This document shows, piece by piece, positions 15,645 to 24,357 of a stretch of DNA of 50,865 bases. The translations under genes and the position numbers were made by a program. Numbering within the stretch: the first letter of the stretch is position 1; each line of letters opens with the position of its first letter. The notes under the pieces were generated by a model. It ran no database searches, was not told the DNA's origin, and was given only the letters and a program-made list of their open reading frames with translations. Location: assembly GCA_023128965.1 (NCBI GenBank), contig JAGMCY010000160.1, positions 1-50,865 of the forward strand, read 5' to 3'. This stretch comes from Candidatus Aenigmatarchaeota archaeon. Lineage in GTDB: Archaea; Aenigmatarchaeota; Aenigmatarchaeia; QMZP01; QMZT01.

Positions 15645-16241
15645 ATGAGTGTTCTCCTTTTCAAGAGATGGGATTTTTCGGAAGTTGATGTAAAAGACCC
15701 CGGCCTGAAAAAATACATAAATTTACAGCCGATTATTCTTCCAAAGACAACCGGGAAGTACGGAACCGTTTCTATTCACAAAGCAAAGATGAACGTGGTT
15801 GAAAGGTTCATAAACAAACTCTTCGTTCCCGGCCATAAAGGAAAGAAACACAAGCTGACATCGGGACACATCGTTGGGAATTACCAGGGGCTCTTCAAGG
15901 CCGTCAAAGAATCATTTGATATAATCGAAAAGAGAATGAAGAATAATCCGGTACAGGTTCTTGTAAACGCGATAGAGAACGGAGCACTGTACGAGGAAGT
16001 GATGGGATACAGGCTTGGAGGGATAATAGCTAGGAAATCGGTGGTTGTCTCCCCGCAGAGGAGGCTGGACCTTTCCCTTCGCTTGATCACCCAGGACATA
16101 TTCTCGAAAAGTTTCAAGAGCAGGAAAACCCTCGCCCAGGTGATCGCAGACGATCTCATCGAGATTGCCGGCAACGACCAGAGGAACAACGTAATCCGCG
16201 AAAGGAACAGGATAGAAAGAGAGGCGGAAGGCGCGAGGTAA
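15645..16241 (+). CDS. rps7: Small-subunit ribosomal protein uS7
   Basis: This 198-residue protein carries the uS7 core: VERFINKLFVPGHKGKKHKLTSGHIVGNYQ, NPVQVLVNAIENGALYEEVMGYRLGGI, QRRLDLSLRLITQ and IADDLIEIAGNDQRNNVIRERNRIEREAEGAR at the end. uS7 nucleates the 30S head and touches the E site. It follows uS12 by one base and precedes EF-2 by 96 bp that contain a promoter. Confidence 0.95.
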   Translation: MSVLLFKRWDFSEVDVKDPGLKKYINLQPIILPKTTGKYGTVSIHKAKMNVVERFINKLFVPGHKGKKHKLTSGHIVGNYQGLFKAVKESFDIIEKRMKNNPVQVLVNAIENGALYEEVMGYRLGGIIARKSVVVSPQRRLDLSLRLITQDIFSKSFKSRKTLAQVIADDLIEIAGNDQRNNVIRERNRIEREAEGAR

Positions 16242-16285
16242 GGAAAGCGAGCGATAATTTTGATAGAATTTTTCTAGCTCAATAA

Positions 16286-16298
16286 CATTTATATAGAT
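16286..16298 (+). promoter_or_regulatory. TATA box for the EF-2 gene
   Basis: CATTTATATAGAT lies about 40-50 bp before the EF-2 ATG at 16338, and a GAGGTGTGAG ribosome site lies just before the start. It gives EF-2 a transcript of its own besides read-through from uS7. Confidence 0.55.
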
Positions 16299-16337
16299 TT
16301 ATGAACAAATTAAAGGAATTATAATTAGAGGTGTGAG

Positions 16338-18518
16338 ATGGCAGAAAAGGATGTGTCTTCCGTTATCAAGGAATTGATGAGGAAGCCTGAGCAGATTCGT
16401 AACATCGGGATTGTGGCGCACATAGATCACGGTAAAACCACGCTGACCGACAACCTTCTTGCAGGAGCTGGGATGATATCCGAGGAGCTCGCTGGAAAGC
16501 AGCTCGCGATGGATTTCGTGGAGCAGGAGCAGGAGAGGGGTATAACGATATATTCCGCGAACGTCAGCATGGTTCATGAGTGGGGAGGAAAGGACTACCT
16601 GATTAATCTCATCGATACGCCCGGACACGTGGATTTCGGCGGGGATGTGACGCGCGCGATGAGAGCGGTGGATGGGGTTCTTGTCCTGATAGATGCAGTT
16701 GAGGCGGTTATGCCGCAGACTGAAACCGTTATCAGGCAAGCCTTGAAGGAAAGGGTGAAGCCTATTCTGTTCATAAACAAGGTTGACAGGCTGATAAAGG
16801 AATTGAAGCTCACCCCCGAACAGATGCAGGAGAGATTCAAGAAGATAATAACCGAGGTCAACGTGCTCATGCAGAAATACGGGGAGAAGGAACTCGCTGA
16901 CAAATGGATGGTTAACGTTAATGACGGGAGCGTTGCGTTCGGGTCTGCTGTGAGGAACTGGGCGATATCCGTTCCGTACATGCAGAAGATAAACATAACG
17001 TTCAAGGACATAATAAATCTAACGAACAAAGGACCCGAAGGGGAGAAGGAACTCGCTAAGCGTTCGCCTCTCCACATTATAGTTCTGGATATGGTTATTA
17101 AACATCTCGAAAATCCTTTGGTGGCGCAGAAATACCGTATACAGAAGATATGGCCGGGGGAAAGCGATTCGGACATCGCGAAGGACATGGCGGATTGCAA
17201 TCCCGATGGGAAGCTCGCAGCGATAGTTACGAAACTCTATCCCGATCCACATGCAGGTTACGTCGCGACAGTCCGTATTTTTTCAGGAAAGATGAAAACA
17301 GGACAGGAAGTCTACCTTGTTAGCATGAACAAAATGCAGAAGATACAGCAGGTTTCCGTGTATAAAGGTCAGCAGAGGATAGGGATGGACGAGGTGGATG
17401 CAGGGAACATCGTGGGGATTGTCGGTCTCAGGGAATCGTTCTCTGGTGAAACGATCTGCGACCCGGATTACGTAATCCCTGGCTTCGAATCCATCACGCA
17501 CATATTCGAGCCTGTTGTTGTTAAGGCGATAGAGCCGAAGAAACCACAGCAACTTGCGAAACTCATCGAATTCCTGAGAAGAGTCGCCAAAGAGGATCCG
17601 ACCCTCAGGGTTAAGATAAACGAGGAGACAGGAGAGTATTTGGTTTCAGGCCTCGGAGAACTGCACATAGACGCGAAAATAGAGAGGCCTTTGAAGGACG
17701 AAGGTTTCGATGTGGATGTCTCGCCTCCAATCGTGATTTACAGGGAATCAGTAAGGGGGATCACGCCAAAAGCGATCGAGGGAAAATCCCCGAACAAGCA
17801 CAACAGATTCTACATCATAACCGAACCTCTGGAAGGGAAGGTTCATCAGGCCATGATAAGGGGGGAAGTCCCGTCCAACATAGAAGTCAAGAAAAAGGAC
17901 GTTGAGTTGCAGAACAAACTGGTTGACCTCGGATTCGACAGGGATGAATCGAAAAAGGTAAAACTCATACACAATCGTAACGTGTTTCTCGACATGACAA
18001 GGGGTGTCCACGCGATACTCGAGGTTATGGAGATGCTGAAGCAGTCTTTCACGGAAGCGATGGATGAAGGTCCGATTGCAAGGGAACCCTGCGATGCGAT
18101 AAAGGTCAAACTGGTTGATGCGAAGCTTCACGAAGACGCGATACACAGGGGTCCTGCCCAGGTAATCCCCGCTGTACGTTCAGCCGTAAGGGATGCGATG
18201 GTCTCGGGCAAGGCCTACATTCTCGAGCCTAAGCAGACCATAAGGATTGATGTCCCGACAGACAAGCTGAGCGGGGCGATGAAAGAGGTTCAGAACAGGA
18301 GGGGTCAAATCCTGGAAATGGGGGAGGAAAGGGGAACCACGAGTGTCACAGCGAAGCTTCCCGTTGCCGAGATGTTCGGTTTCAACTCGTCCCTGAAATC
18401 CTCAACCGGGGGTCAGGGCTTTTACTGGCTGATAGACGTGGTTTACGAACCCCTGCCAAGGGATCTCTCGCAGAAGGTAATAAGCCAGATAAAACAGAGA
18501 AAGGGAATAACTGAGTGA
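16338..18518 (+). CDS. fusA: Translation elongation factor EF-2
   Basis: This 726-residue GTPase translocates tRNAs after peptide transfer. The G motifs are intact: AHIDHGKTTLTDNLL (G1, from residue 27), the RGITI switch, DTPGHVDFGG (G3) and NKVDR (G4). Domains II-V follow at the usual length. The domain IV tip reads LHEDAIHRGPAQVIPAVR, whose histidine is the site of diphthamide; dphB is at 6260-6985. EF-2 contacts the sarcin-ricin loop, whose tetraloop is altered in the 23S of this window. The protein itself shows no obvious oddity. Confidence 0.97.
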   Translation: MAEKDVSSVIKELMRKPEQIRNIGIVAHIDHGKTTLTDNLLAGAGMISEELAGKQLAMDFVEQEQERGITIYSANVSMVHEWGGKDYLINLIDTPGHVDFGGDVTRAMRAVDGVLVLIDAVEAVMPQTETVIRQALKERVKPILFINKVDRLIKELKLTPEQMQERFKKIITEVNVLMQKYGEKELADKWMVNVNDGSVAFGSAVRNWAISVPYMQKINITFKDIINLTNKGPEGEKELAKRSPLHIIVLDMVIKHLENPLVAQKYRIQKIWPGESDSDIAKDMADCNPDGKLAAIVTKLYPDPHAGYVATVRIFSGKMKTGQEVYLVSMNKMQKIQQVSVYKGQQRIGMDEVDAGNIVGIVGLRESFSGETICDPDYVIPGFESITHIFEPVVVKAIEPKKPQQLAKLIEFLRRVAKEDPTLRVKINEETGEYLVSGLGELHIDAKIERPLKDEGFDVDVSPPIVIYRESVRGITPKAIEGKSPNKHNRFYIITEPLEGKVHQAMIRGEVPSNIEVKKKDVELQNKLVDLGFDRDESKKVKLIHNRNVFLDMTRGVHAILEVMEMLKQSFTEAMDEGPIAREPCDAIKVKLVDAKLHEDAIHRGPAQVIPAVRSAVRDAMVSGKAYILEPKQTIRIDVPTDKLSGAMKEVQNRRGQILEMGEERGTTSVTAKLPVAEMFGFNSSLKSSTGGQGFYWLIDVVYEPLPRDLSQKVISQIKQRKGITE

Positions 18519-18576
18519 ATTCTTTCTAGTTTTAACTTTTTAATATAATCTCCCAAATAAGTTTGTATCAGTATTT

Positions 18577-18642
18577 GACGTTCGCTTTCGAACGTCTTTC
18601 GAAACTAGCGATTGACGACTTGGATTTAATTATCAAGTCGTC
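18577..18642 (+). repeat. Two leader hairpins in front of tRNA-Pro
   Basis: The first hairpin pairs 18577-18584 with 18589-18596 (GACGTTCG/CGAACGTC). The second pairs 18614-18622 with 18634-18642 (GACGACTTG/CAAGTCGTC) and ends 10 bp before the tRNA. The second has a near twin before tRNA-Lys with a compensating base-pair change. Both are followed by CGAAA. A TATA-like TTTTTAATATAAT at 18536-18548 would start the leader upstream of them. Confidence 0.6.
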
Positions 18643-18652
18643 GCTCGAAAAT

Positions 18653-18849
18653 GGGGCCGTGGTGTAGCTTGGTTTAGCCTTTCATTTGAAAGAAATGGCG
18701 CCATAAGCATTCATGCTTCGGGCCACTCTTCGTGAACACGAAGCGTGCGAAACGGCATGCGACCTGAGTTCAAATGACCCTTTTACTCAAAAGCGTCAAC
18801 GGAAAACCAGCAGCTGACGCTTGCGGTCATGAAACTCTCAGCGGCCCCA
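18653..18849 (+). tRNA. tRNA-Pro(CGG) with three introns
   Basis: The acceptor stem pairs GGGGCCG (18653-18659) with CGGCCCC (18842-18848), with A at 73 and no encoded CCA. Removing three insertions gives a perfect 75-nt tRNA. The first is about 30 nt in the D-loop (18677-18706), the second about 31 nt after G37 (18723-18753), the third about 61 nt in the T-loop between 58 and 59 (18774-18834). The rebuilt anticodon arm is CATGC-TTCGGG(N)-GCATG with anticodon CGG at 18719-18721. The T arm is CTGAG-TTCAA..CT-CTCAG. Each intron contains its own hairpin, for example CTTCGT/ACGAAG and AAGCGTCA/TGACGCTT. Intron edges are uncertain by a base or two. Confidence 0.85.
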
Positions 18850-18891
18850 TTCACCGATTTGATTTATATTTGGAAGGCCGAAATAATTATT

Positions 18892-19728
18892 ATGTTCGAA
18901 TTCGTTCTCCTTGCAATCGGCCTTGTTGGATTTGGTCTTGCGGGATATTGGGACCTCAGATACACGGAATTCCCTGACTGGCTTCCATACTCAATGATAA
19001 TCCTCGCCCTGGTTGTAAAGGGGGTGTTCTCCTACATTGAAAATAACTGGTGGGTCCTCGGGAATTCTGTATTTATCGGTGTGGTCTTTCTTTCTTTGGG
19101 TTTGCTGCTGTATTTCTCGAAGCAGTGGGGCGATGGTGATGCCTGGTTGTTAGGAACATTAGGATTTCTGTTCCCCAGCCGGCTGGATTTGGGAGCGATA
19201 ACTTTCTTCCCCTTCCCCCTAACGCTTCTTTTCAATTTCCTGTTTGTTTCCCTTGTCTATCTTATCATATATTCGATCGCATTGGGGATAAAAAACAGGG
19301 GCGTGAATAAGAAATATCTCGAATACCTGAGGAAAGAGAAGTATAAGTTCATGGGGTTTGGCGTTTTTTTCTTCGCTGTTTCATGGGGTTTCGCATTAGT
19401 TATGTATTTCTGGTTTTCCTTTGGAATCGATAATGTAATGCAAATGATCATGCTCCCGTTCCTTCTCACGTTCATACTCTTCTTCTCTTATTACGCGAAA
19501 ATGGTAGAGAAAAACCTTTTCAAGAAGAGGATGAAGACTTCTCAACTGAAAGAGGGCGACGTTATTCTCGATGGTAGGTGGAGAGGTCTCACCAAAAACG
19601 AGATAAAGGAGATGAAGAGAAAAAACAAATACGTGTGGGTAAAGGAGGGTGTTAGATTCGCTCCCGTGTTCGTTATCACAATGTTAATAAGCATTTTTTA
19701 TGGAGATTTGATATTAATACTCATTTAA
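18892..19728 (+). CDS. Archaeal prepilin/preflagellin peptidase (A24 family aspartate protease)
   Basis: I chose the ATG at 18892 (MFEFVLLAIGLVGFGLAGYWDLRY) because the earlier in-frame ATG at 18829 lies inside tRNA-Pro. The product has 278 residues with about six to seven membrane segments. The two catalytic aspartates are visible: one in YWDLRYTEFPDW and one in the GxGD motif QWGDGDAWLLG. Such enzymes cut class III signal peptides of pilins and archaellins. No pilin gene is in the window. The C-terminal part (LKEGDVILDGRWRGLTKNEIKEM) is a soluble extension as in FlaK/EppA-type proteins. Confidence 0.85.
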   Translation: MFEFVLLAIGLVGFGLAGYWDLRYTEFPDWLPYSMIILALVVKGVFSYIENNWWVLGNSVFIGVVFLSLGLLLYFSKQWGDGDAWLLGTLGFLFPSRLDLGAITFFPFPLTLLFNFLFVSLVYLIIYSIALGIKNRGVNKKYLEYLRKEKYKFMGFGVFFFAVSWGFALVMYFWFSFGIDNVMQMIMLPFLLTFILFFSYYAKMVEKNLFKKRMKTSQLKEGDVILDGRWRGLTKNEIKEMKRKNKYVWVKEGVRFAPVFVITMLISIFYGDLILILI

Positions 19729-19763
19729 AATCATTATTTTAGAAAATAAACAGATTTAAAGTC

Positions 19764-19820
19764 TTTTGGAACAATAAAAATATGTTTTAATGTTTTTTGG
19801 AACAATAAAAAATGTTTTAT
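19764..19820 (+). repeat. Two direct repeats upstream of the S-layer promoter
   Basis: The 17-bp unit TTTTGGAACAATAAAAA followed by ATGTTTTA occurs at 19764-19789 and 19795-19820, a spacing of 31 bp, which is three helical turns. They lie about 35-90 bp upstream of the S-layer TATA element, a fitting place for an activator. Confidence 0.65.
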
Positions 19821-19853
19821 AATTTTTTTTAGGTATACACGTGACTGTTTCAC

Positions 19854-19954
19854 ATAAATTATATATACCCCCACCGGCATAACTATTCATCAAGCATCAA
19901 GTCCTTACCGCCGAAAAAATCAGGGCTTGACATATATAAATATAAATGGGAGGT
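19854..19954 (+). promoter_or_regulatory. S-layer promoter, 5' UTR hairpin and ribosome site
   Basis: A strong TATA element AAATTATATATACCC lies at 19857-19870. The predicted leader then holds a stem TCAAGTCC (19897-19904) pairing with GGGCTTGA (19923-19930), a second TATA-like ATATATAAATATAAA, and a strong GGGAGGT ribosome site at 19948-19954, 5 bp before the ATG. The hairpin could protect an abundant, long-lived mRNA. Confidence 0.6.
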
Positions 19955-19959
19955 AAAAT

Positions 19960-22320
19960 ATGAAAATTAAGAGACTAATTGTCGGTAGTGCAGCAGCACT
20001 AGCAACAGGAGCAGCACTTTTAGTAGGTGGCTTGGCAGCAACAACATTCAGTGACGGAATGGGAACGGCCTTCTTTGAAAAAACGGACTCCACTTACAAA
20101 TCTCCATTAATAGTGATAGGAGACACAGCAGGCATAGTGGACGTTGTTGGGGCGACAGATATAGCAGCAAGTTTTGTTTCAAACTATGCTGTTGATGAAA
20201 GAACCGTTCCGGCAGCAGGGGCAGAAACAAGTGTCACGAACGGCGTTCTCATAGATAGCGACTTGAATAAGACCTATCTCGGACAGGGGTTTAATGTAGT
20301 GAAATCGGTGATAACGGAAAGTGATCTTCCGGACCTTTTGAAATCGAAGACTTTCACTGACATGAACGCGACAACATCAACCTACACCCAGAAAATAATT
20401 CCAGCAGGTAGTTGGGCTGCTTTCAGCGTACCGAGCGGGGAAACAGTACCTAGTTTGCACATTCCCGTGACCACGACCATTACACCCTACAACCTTACGA
20501 TAACATTCATAGGTGGTCTTGACCCAACAGCAGTTGACACAACATACAAGCTAACGATGTTCGGGAAGGATTACACGTTTGGAAACACGCACACGAACAC
20601 GACGCTGGAATTCTATTCCTCTGCAGGTGCTCAGATAGTGGATCTTAGCGGAGCAGGGGATGAGGAATCAGTTGAAGTTGGCACCCAGACATTCACGATT
20701 AAGTTGAATGGTTGGGACACTGGCGGAACGAAGGCGTACATGGCGGTTAACGGCGAATCATACACATGGAATGAATTGGGTACGTACACCGTCTCGGGTG
20801 TGAAGTTCTACGTTCAGTCGGTAGATGTCATATACACAGGCGCTCAGGAAGCAACAGGAATGGTAAAGATATTCGTTGGTACGGACAAGCTTTCCCTGAT
20901 TAACGGACAGCAGATCCAGAAAAACGATGTTACCAAGAACACGTATGTGTACATAAGTTCTCCGTCAGCAACCAAGATAAACTCGATAACATTCGAGGTT
21001 TACCCTGATGACGACTTGGTTGTGAACTACAACCCAGATGTGGACCCAGAGACTGTAGCAATGGCAGACCCCGTCTTCGGTTCATTCAAAACCGTTATCA
21101 AAGACATGACACCTGGAATGACCGATGACCTAAGGGATCTTGTAAAGGTAGCCTCTGATTCCTCAAACGTGAAGCTGACCTTCACGAACAAGGACGGGAT
21201 GGAGTACACGAACATACCAGTGTTCTACGCTAACACCACAGGTTTCTTCAAGCAGACAAACAACATATACAAGTTCCGGACAACGGAGTGCAACGAAACA
21301 GATGGTACGAACAACATCACCAAGGGCGATTACTTCGTGGTTTCAAGCGCGGATTACTCTTACATCCTGAAGTATACGTCCTACAACTACGACGTTTCCG
21401 ATTCGTCAAAGACATACGTGACTCTAACCGATCTTTCCACCAACACCGCTTACAAGGTTTACCCGAACGTTGGTGAGAAGTTGACGATCGGTTCGTTGGA
21501 GTTCCCGATTAAGTGGAACGGAAATGCGATCAAGACAATTTGCGTCAGCCTTAACGGAGATGCAGACTACGCTCTAGATCAGGTGAACATAACGACCGGG
21601 GGCAATGCAAAAATAGACTTGACGAATACAGGTGATGTGCTGGTAACCGAAGATGACCTTTACACCATTACTGACAGCAACGATCCAGCTGGGATCACAA
21701 TGAACGTCTCAGGAAGTTACACTTCAACGACAGGCGTCAGGTTCACCATGAGCCCGAATCCGCTTCAGGTTGGTACGGAAAACACATGGAAATACGTGAC
21801 CAACTACGGTAGCTACATATACACGATTGGTGACAACAACGGTAAGAACAACGTAGAGATATACAACCCAGGACAAAGGCCGGCACCAGCAAACATCGCT
21901 ATCGGTACCAACCCGGTTATATCAACGGTAGCTGGAGCTGCTGGTGGAACGTACAACGCAGCCATTCCAATCACGAACCCGATAACAAAGTTCGCGAGCG
22001 AAATAACAGCGGATTCCACATTAGACAAGAACATCGTACTTGTGGGCGGTCCGTGTGTGAACACCATAGTGAAGACTTTGCTCAATGAGGATTGGAACGT
22101 AACAGATTCCTGTACCTATTGGCTCCAAGAACACGAAGACCTTAAGGGCGCTGGACACGGCTTGATAAAGATCGTAGAGGACGTTTTCGGATCAGGCAAG
22201 AAAGCGCTGATAGTTGCTGGAACATCGGGGTCTGACACGAGGAACTTGATAGCCAACAAGGTCATCAAACCGACAGTGTACACAGGGTTGTCAGGATCTG
22301 AATACGCAGGAGCTGTCTAA
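19960..22320 (+). CDS. S-layer protein, Methanococcus type
   Basis: This 786-residue secreted protein has a signal peptide (MKIKRLIVGSAAALATGAALLVGGLAAT). The N-terminal S-layer domain follows (SPLIVIGDTAGIVDVVGATDIAASFVSNYAV), then a long beta-rich middle. The C-terminal S-layer domain reads NIVLVGGPCVNTIVKTLL and ALIVAGTSGSDTRNLIANKVI. This arrangement matches the S_layer_N/S_layer_C families of Methanococcales and some DPANN archaea. Several N-x-S/T sites (for example NLT, NTT, NVS) suggest N-glycosylation. Nearby GT2, GT-C and GtrA-GT2 genes could supply the glycan. Codon usage is strongly biased and the ribosome site is near ideal, as expected for a very abundant protein. Confidence 0.88.
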   Translation: MKIKRLIVGSAAALATGAALLVGGLAATTFSDGMGTAFFEKTDSTYKSPLIVIGDTAGIVDVVGATDIAASFVSNYAVDERTVPAAGAETSVTNGVLIDSDLNKTYLGQGFNVVKSVITESDLPDLLKSKTFTDMNATTSTYTQKIIPAGSWAAFSVPSGETVPSLHIPVTTTITPYNLTITFIGGLDPTAVDTTYKLTMFGKDYTFGNTHTNTTLEFYSSAGAQIVDLSGAGDEESVEVGTQTFTIKLNGWDTGGTKAYMAVNGESYTWNELGTYTVSGVKFYVQSVDVIYTGAQEATGMVKIFVGTDKLSLINGQQIQKNDVTKNTYVYISSPSATKINSITFEVYPDDDLVVNYNPDVDPETVAMADPVFGSFKTVIKDMTPGMTDDLRDLVKVASDSSNVKLTFTNKDGMEYTNIPVFYANTTGFFKQTNNIYKFRTTECNETDGTNNITKGDYFVVSSADYSYILKYTSYNYDVSDSSKTYVTLTDLSTNTAYKVYPNVGEKLTIGSLEFPIKWNGNAIKTICVSLNGDADYALDQVNITTGGNAKIDLTNTGDVLVTEDDLYTITDSNDPAGITMNVSGSYTSTTGVRFTMSPNPLQVGTENTWKYVTNYGSYIYTIGDNNGKNNVEIYNPGQRPAPANIAIGTNPVISTVAGAAGGTYNAAIPITNPITKFASEITADSTLDKNIVLVGGPCVNTIVKTLLNEDWNVTDSCTYWLQEHEDLKGAGHGLIKIVEDVFGSGKKALIVAGTSGSDTRNLIANKVIKPTVYTGLSGSEYAGAV

Positions 22321-22409
22321 ACCACCGGAACAAAAATCCAAAACCCTTTTTCTTTTTATTTTTAACCCTTTACAGACGTGAGTCTAGAGAACGTATTATT
22401 TTCGAAAAT

Positions 22410-23072
22410 TCATTCGCAGAATGATAACTGATTATTCACACCGCAGAATATTTCTATCAGTTCTTCCTTGTTCCTGAATCCTTCATATTTTTCTTCGCTC
22501 ACGACAATTGCAGGCGCTTCAGAAATGCCGTAATGCTTGACTATCAGCTGTATAACAGGCTCGTCCATATCCTTGTCTATAGCGAAAATGTGGAGATTCT
22601 CTTTCTCTTCATTTTCAACCAGATAATCAAGAACGTAACCCTGAGATTTACAGATATCCGAATCCATTTCGAAAAAGTACAAGACATTCATCCTGTTGGT
22701 CTCGCATCTTTCTGCCAGTTCTTTGGAAAAAAGCCAGTCCTCTATAAGCGATACTAAGTACCTTCTTTTAAGAATATCGAAGTATTTTTCATTTATGCCT
22801 TCGGGGTTGACGATCTTGTTTCCGAGTTCCCACGCTTTCTTATCTATATCCCTAATCCTTTCGGTAAGATACGGACAGATTGTATCGTTCGCGAGCATGT
22901 CGAGGAACACGAGCTCGAGTTGTATGTTGCGCAATTCCAACTCGTTCTTGTCCATTTCCGATTTAAGCTCCTCCAGCTGAATGTCAAGCATGGTGAAACC
23001 CAAAAGAAATCCTATCAGGAATATCGCCAAAGAAACAACTCCTGCGACAAAATAAGGTTTATTCTTCACCAT
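22410..23072 (-). CDS. Membrane-anchored thioredoxin-fold-like protein
   Basis: This 220-residue protein has one N-terminal membrane helix (about residues 8-28), then a coiled coil (IQLEELKSEMDKNELELRNIQLEL), then a C-terminal domain resembling a thioredoxin fold. That domain shows MNVLYFFEMDSDICKSQGYVLDYL, LHIFAIDKD and the cis-proline-like SEAPAIVVSEEKYEGF. The usual CxxC is missing: only CKSQG remains. A redox role is therefore doubtful. The start overlaps the end of the next GT2 gene by 7 bp, so the two are probably translated together. Confidence 0.6.
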   Translation of the reverse strand: MVKNKPYFVAGVVSLAIFLIGFLLGFTMLDIQLEELKSEMDKNELELRNIQLELVFLDMLANDTICPYLTERIRDIDKKAWELGNKIVNPEGINEKYFDILKRRYLVSLIEDWLFSKELAERCETNRMNVLYFFEMDSDICKSQGYVLDYLVENEEKENLHIFAIDKDMDEPVIQLIVKHYGISEAPAIVVSEEKYEGFRNKEELIEIFCGVNNQLSFCE

Positions 23073-24307
23073 TTGTATTCACTTCTCCTGATCTCATAAT
23101 AGAAAACGCACAGCCATATCATTACGTTAATCAATGGATAAAGGGGTATGTACAATATGTATTCCAGTTTATTGATGTTTTCCTTTATCTGCCTGCTCCC
23201 CAGATTTATCAGAAGTGCAAGCGCTATCAAAGTAACAGCGAAAAGGCTCACGTTGAAATAATTTAAATTAAAATTACCGAGGTGTGTCAGTATATATGGA
23301 ATATCAAAACCTATATGGTAATAGCTGAATAAGGTGCTGTAAACGGCTTTGGTTAAATTGTAAAGACCGTAAAGCAGGACAGGGATTGTGAGGAGTACGA
23401 GAATGTATTGGGACGGGAGCACGAACCATCCCAGATGGCTGAACTTCCTTCCAAAAAACAAACTGGTGTATTTTTTCGAATTGTAAATAAAACCCCTTGT
23501 CCACCTTATCCTCTGGGACCAGAAATTTGAGAATGATTCGGGGGTATTCGTCTTTACCACGGCATTCAAGGACGTCTCTATCTTGTAACCTTTGCTTTGC
23601 AAACGCATGCCCATTTCAAGGTCTTCCGTGAAGTTGTTTTCGTCCCAGCCCCCGAGCTGTTTTACCACGCTTGTCCTGTAAAGCGCAAATGCCGGGGTCA
23701 TGTACAGCGCTCCAAGGAAAGTGAGCAGTTTCCTGACTAATGCTGTGAAGGTGTATTCCACCTTCTGGAGTTTCTGGGGAAAGGTTTCCGAATACATGGG
23801 TTTTATTGTGGCTATAACGCTTCCTGTATTTTTTTTGTTGAAGTATGTTATGGAGTTCATTAAGGAGTTGTTTTCCAGAATGGAATCACCGTCAATGAAT
23901 CCCACAAGATCGGTTTTCACATGTCTGAGAGCGGTATTCAAGACAGCAGCCTTCCTCCTGTTTTCATTGTGCCTTAAAACCTTAATGTTTTTGTATTTTT
24001 TAGCATAGAATTCCGCTATCTTTGCGGTGTTATCAGTAGAGGCGTCGTCAACCACTATTATCTCTAACTTGTTTTTAGGGTAACCCTGATTCAGAAGGGA
24101 TTCTATGGTTTTTCCAAGCGTCTTCTCCTCGTTGTAAGCGGGTATTATCATCGTAAGGGTGGGGGTTTTACTGGGTTTTTCAGGATCCTTTTCCATTTCC
24201 TCTTTCTTCTCAAAGAATACCATGAACCAGAACACTGAGATGAACAGAGTTACGTATATCAAAACGTAATACAGCATATCGAAAAGGATGATCTCGGCCA
24301 TAATCAT
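23066..24307 (-). CDS. Membrane GT2 glycosyltransferase
   Basis: This 413-residue protein has an N-terminal membrane helix, a GT2 catalytic domain and three or four C-terminal membrane helices, as in processive polysaccharide synthases and N-acetylglucosaminyltransferases. Motifs seen: TMIIPAYNEEKTLGKTIESLL, VVDDASTDNT, the DxD-like FIDGDS, NFTEDLEMGMRLQ (the ED base) and the QxxRW-like QRIRWTRG. It would add sugars from a nucleotide donor at the cytoplasmic face. It belongs to a minus-strand group of surface-glycan genes (22410-28415). Confidence 0.88.
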   Translation of the reverse strand: MIMAEIILFDMLYYVLIYVTLFISVFWFMVFFEKKEEMEKDPEKPSKTPTLTMIIPAYNEEKTLGKTIESLLNQGYPKNKLEIIVVDDASTDNTAKIAEFYAKKYKNIKVLRHNENRRKAAVLNTALRHVKTDLVGFIDGDSILENNSLMNSITYFNKKNTGSVIATIKPMYSETFPQKLQKVEYTFTALVRKLLTFLGALYMTPAFALYRTSVVKQLGGWDENNFTEDLEMGMRLQSKGYKIETSLNAVVKTNTPESFSNFWSQRIRWTRGFIYNSKKYTSLFFGRKFSHLGWFVLPSQYILVLLTIPVLLYGLYNLTKAVYSTLFSYYHIGFDIPYILTHLGNFNLNYFNVSLFAVTLIALALLINLGSRQIKENINKLEYILYIPLYPLINVMIWLCVFYYEIRRSEYKW

Positions 24308-24357
24308 ATTTTAGATTTTGTTCTATTAAATCTTTAAAAGGCCGAAATTCCGTAAAT

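Noticed and set aside
18774..18840. Earlier start for the prepilin peptidase at 18829
   Set aside because: It would begin inside tRNA-Pro; the ATG at 18892 starts at the first membrane segment.
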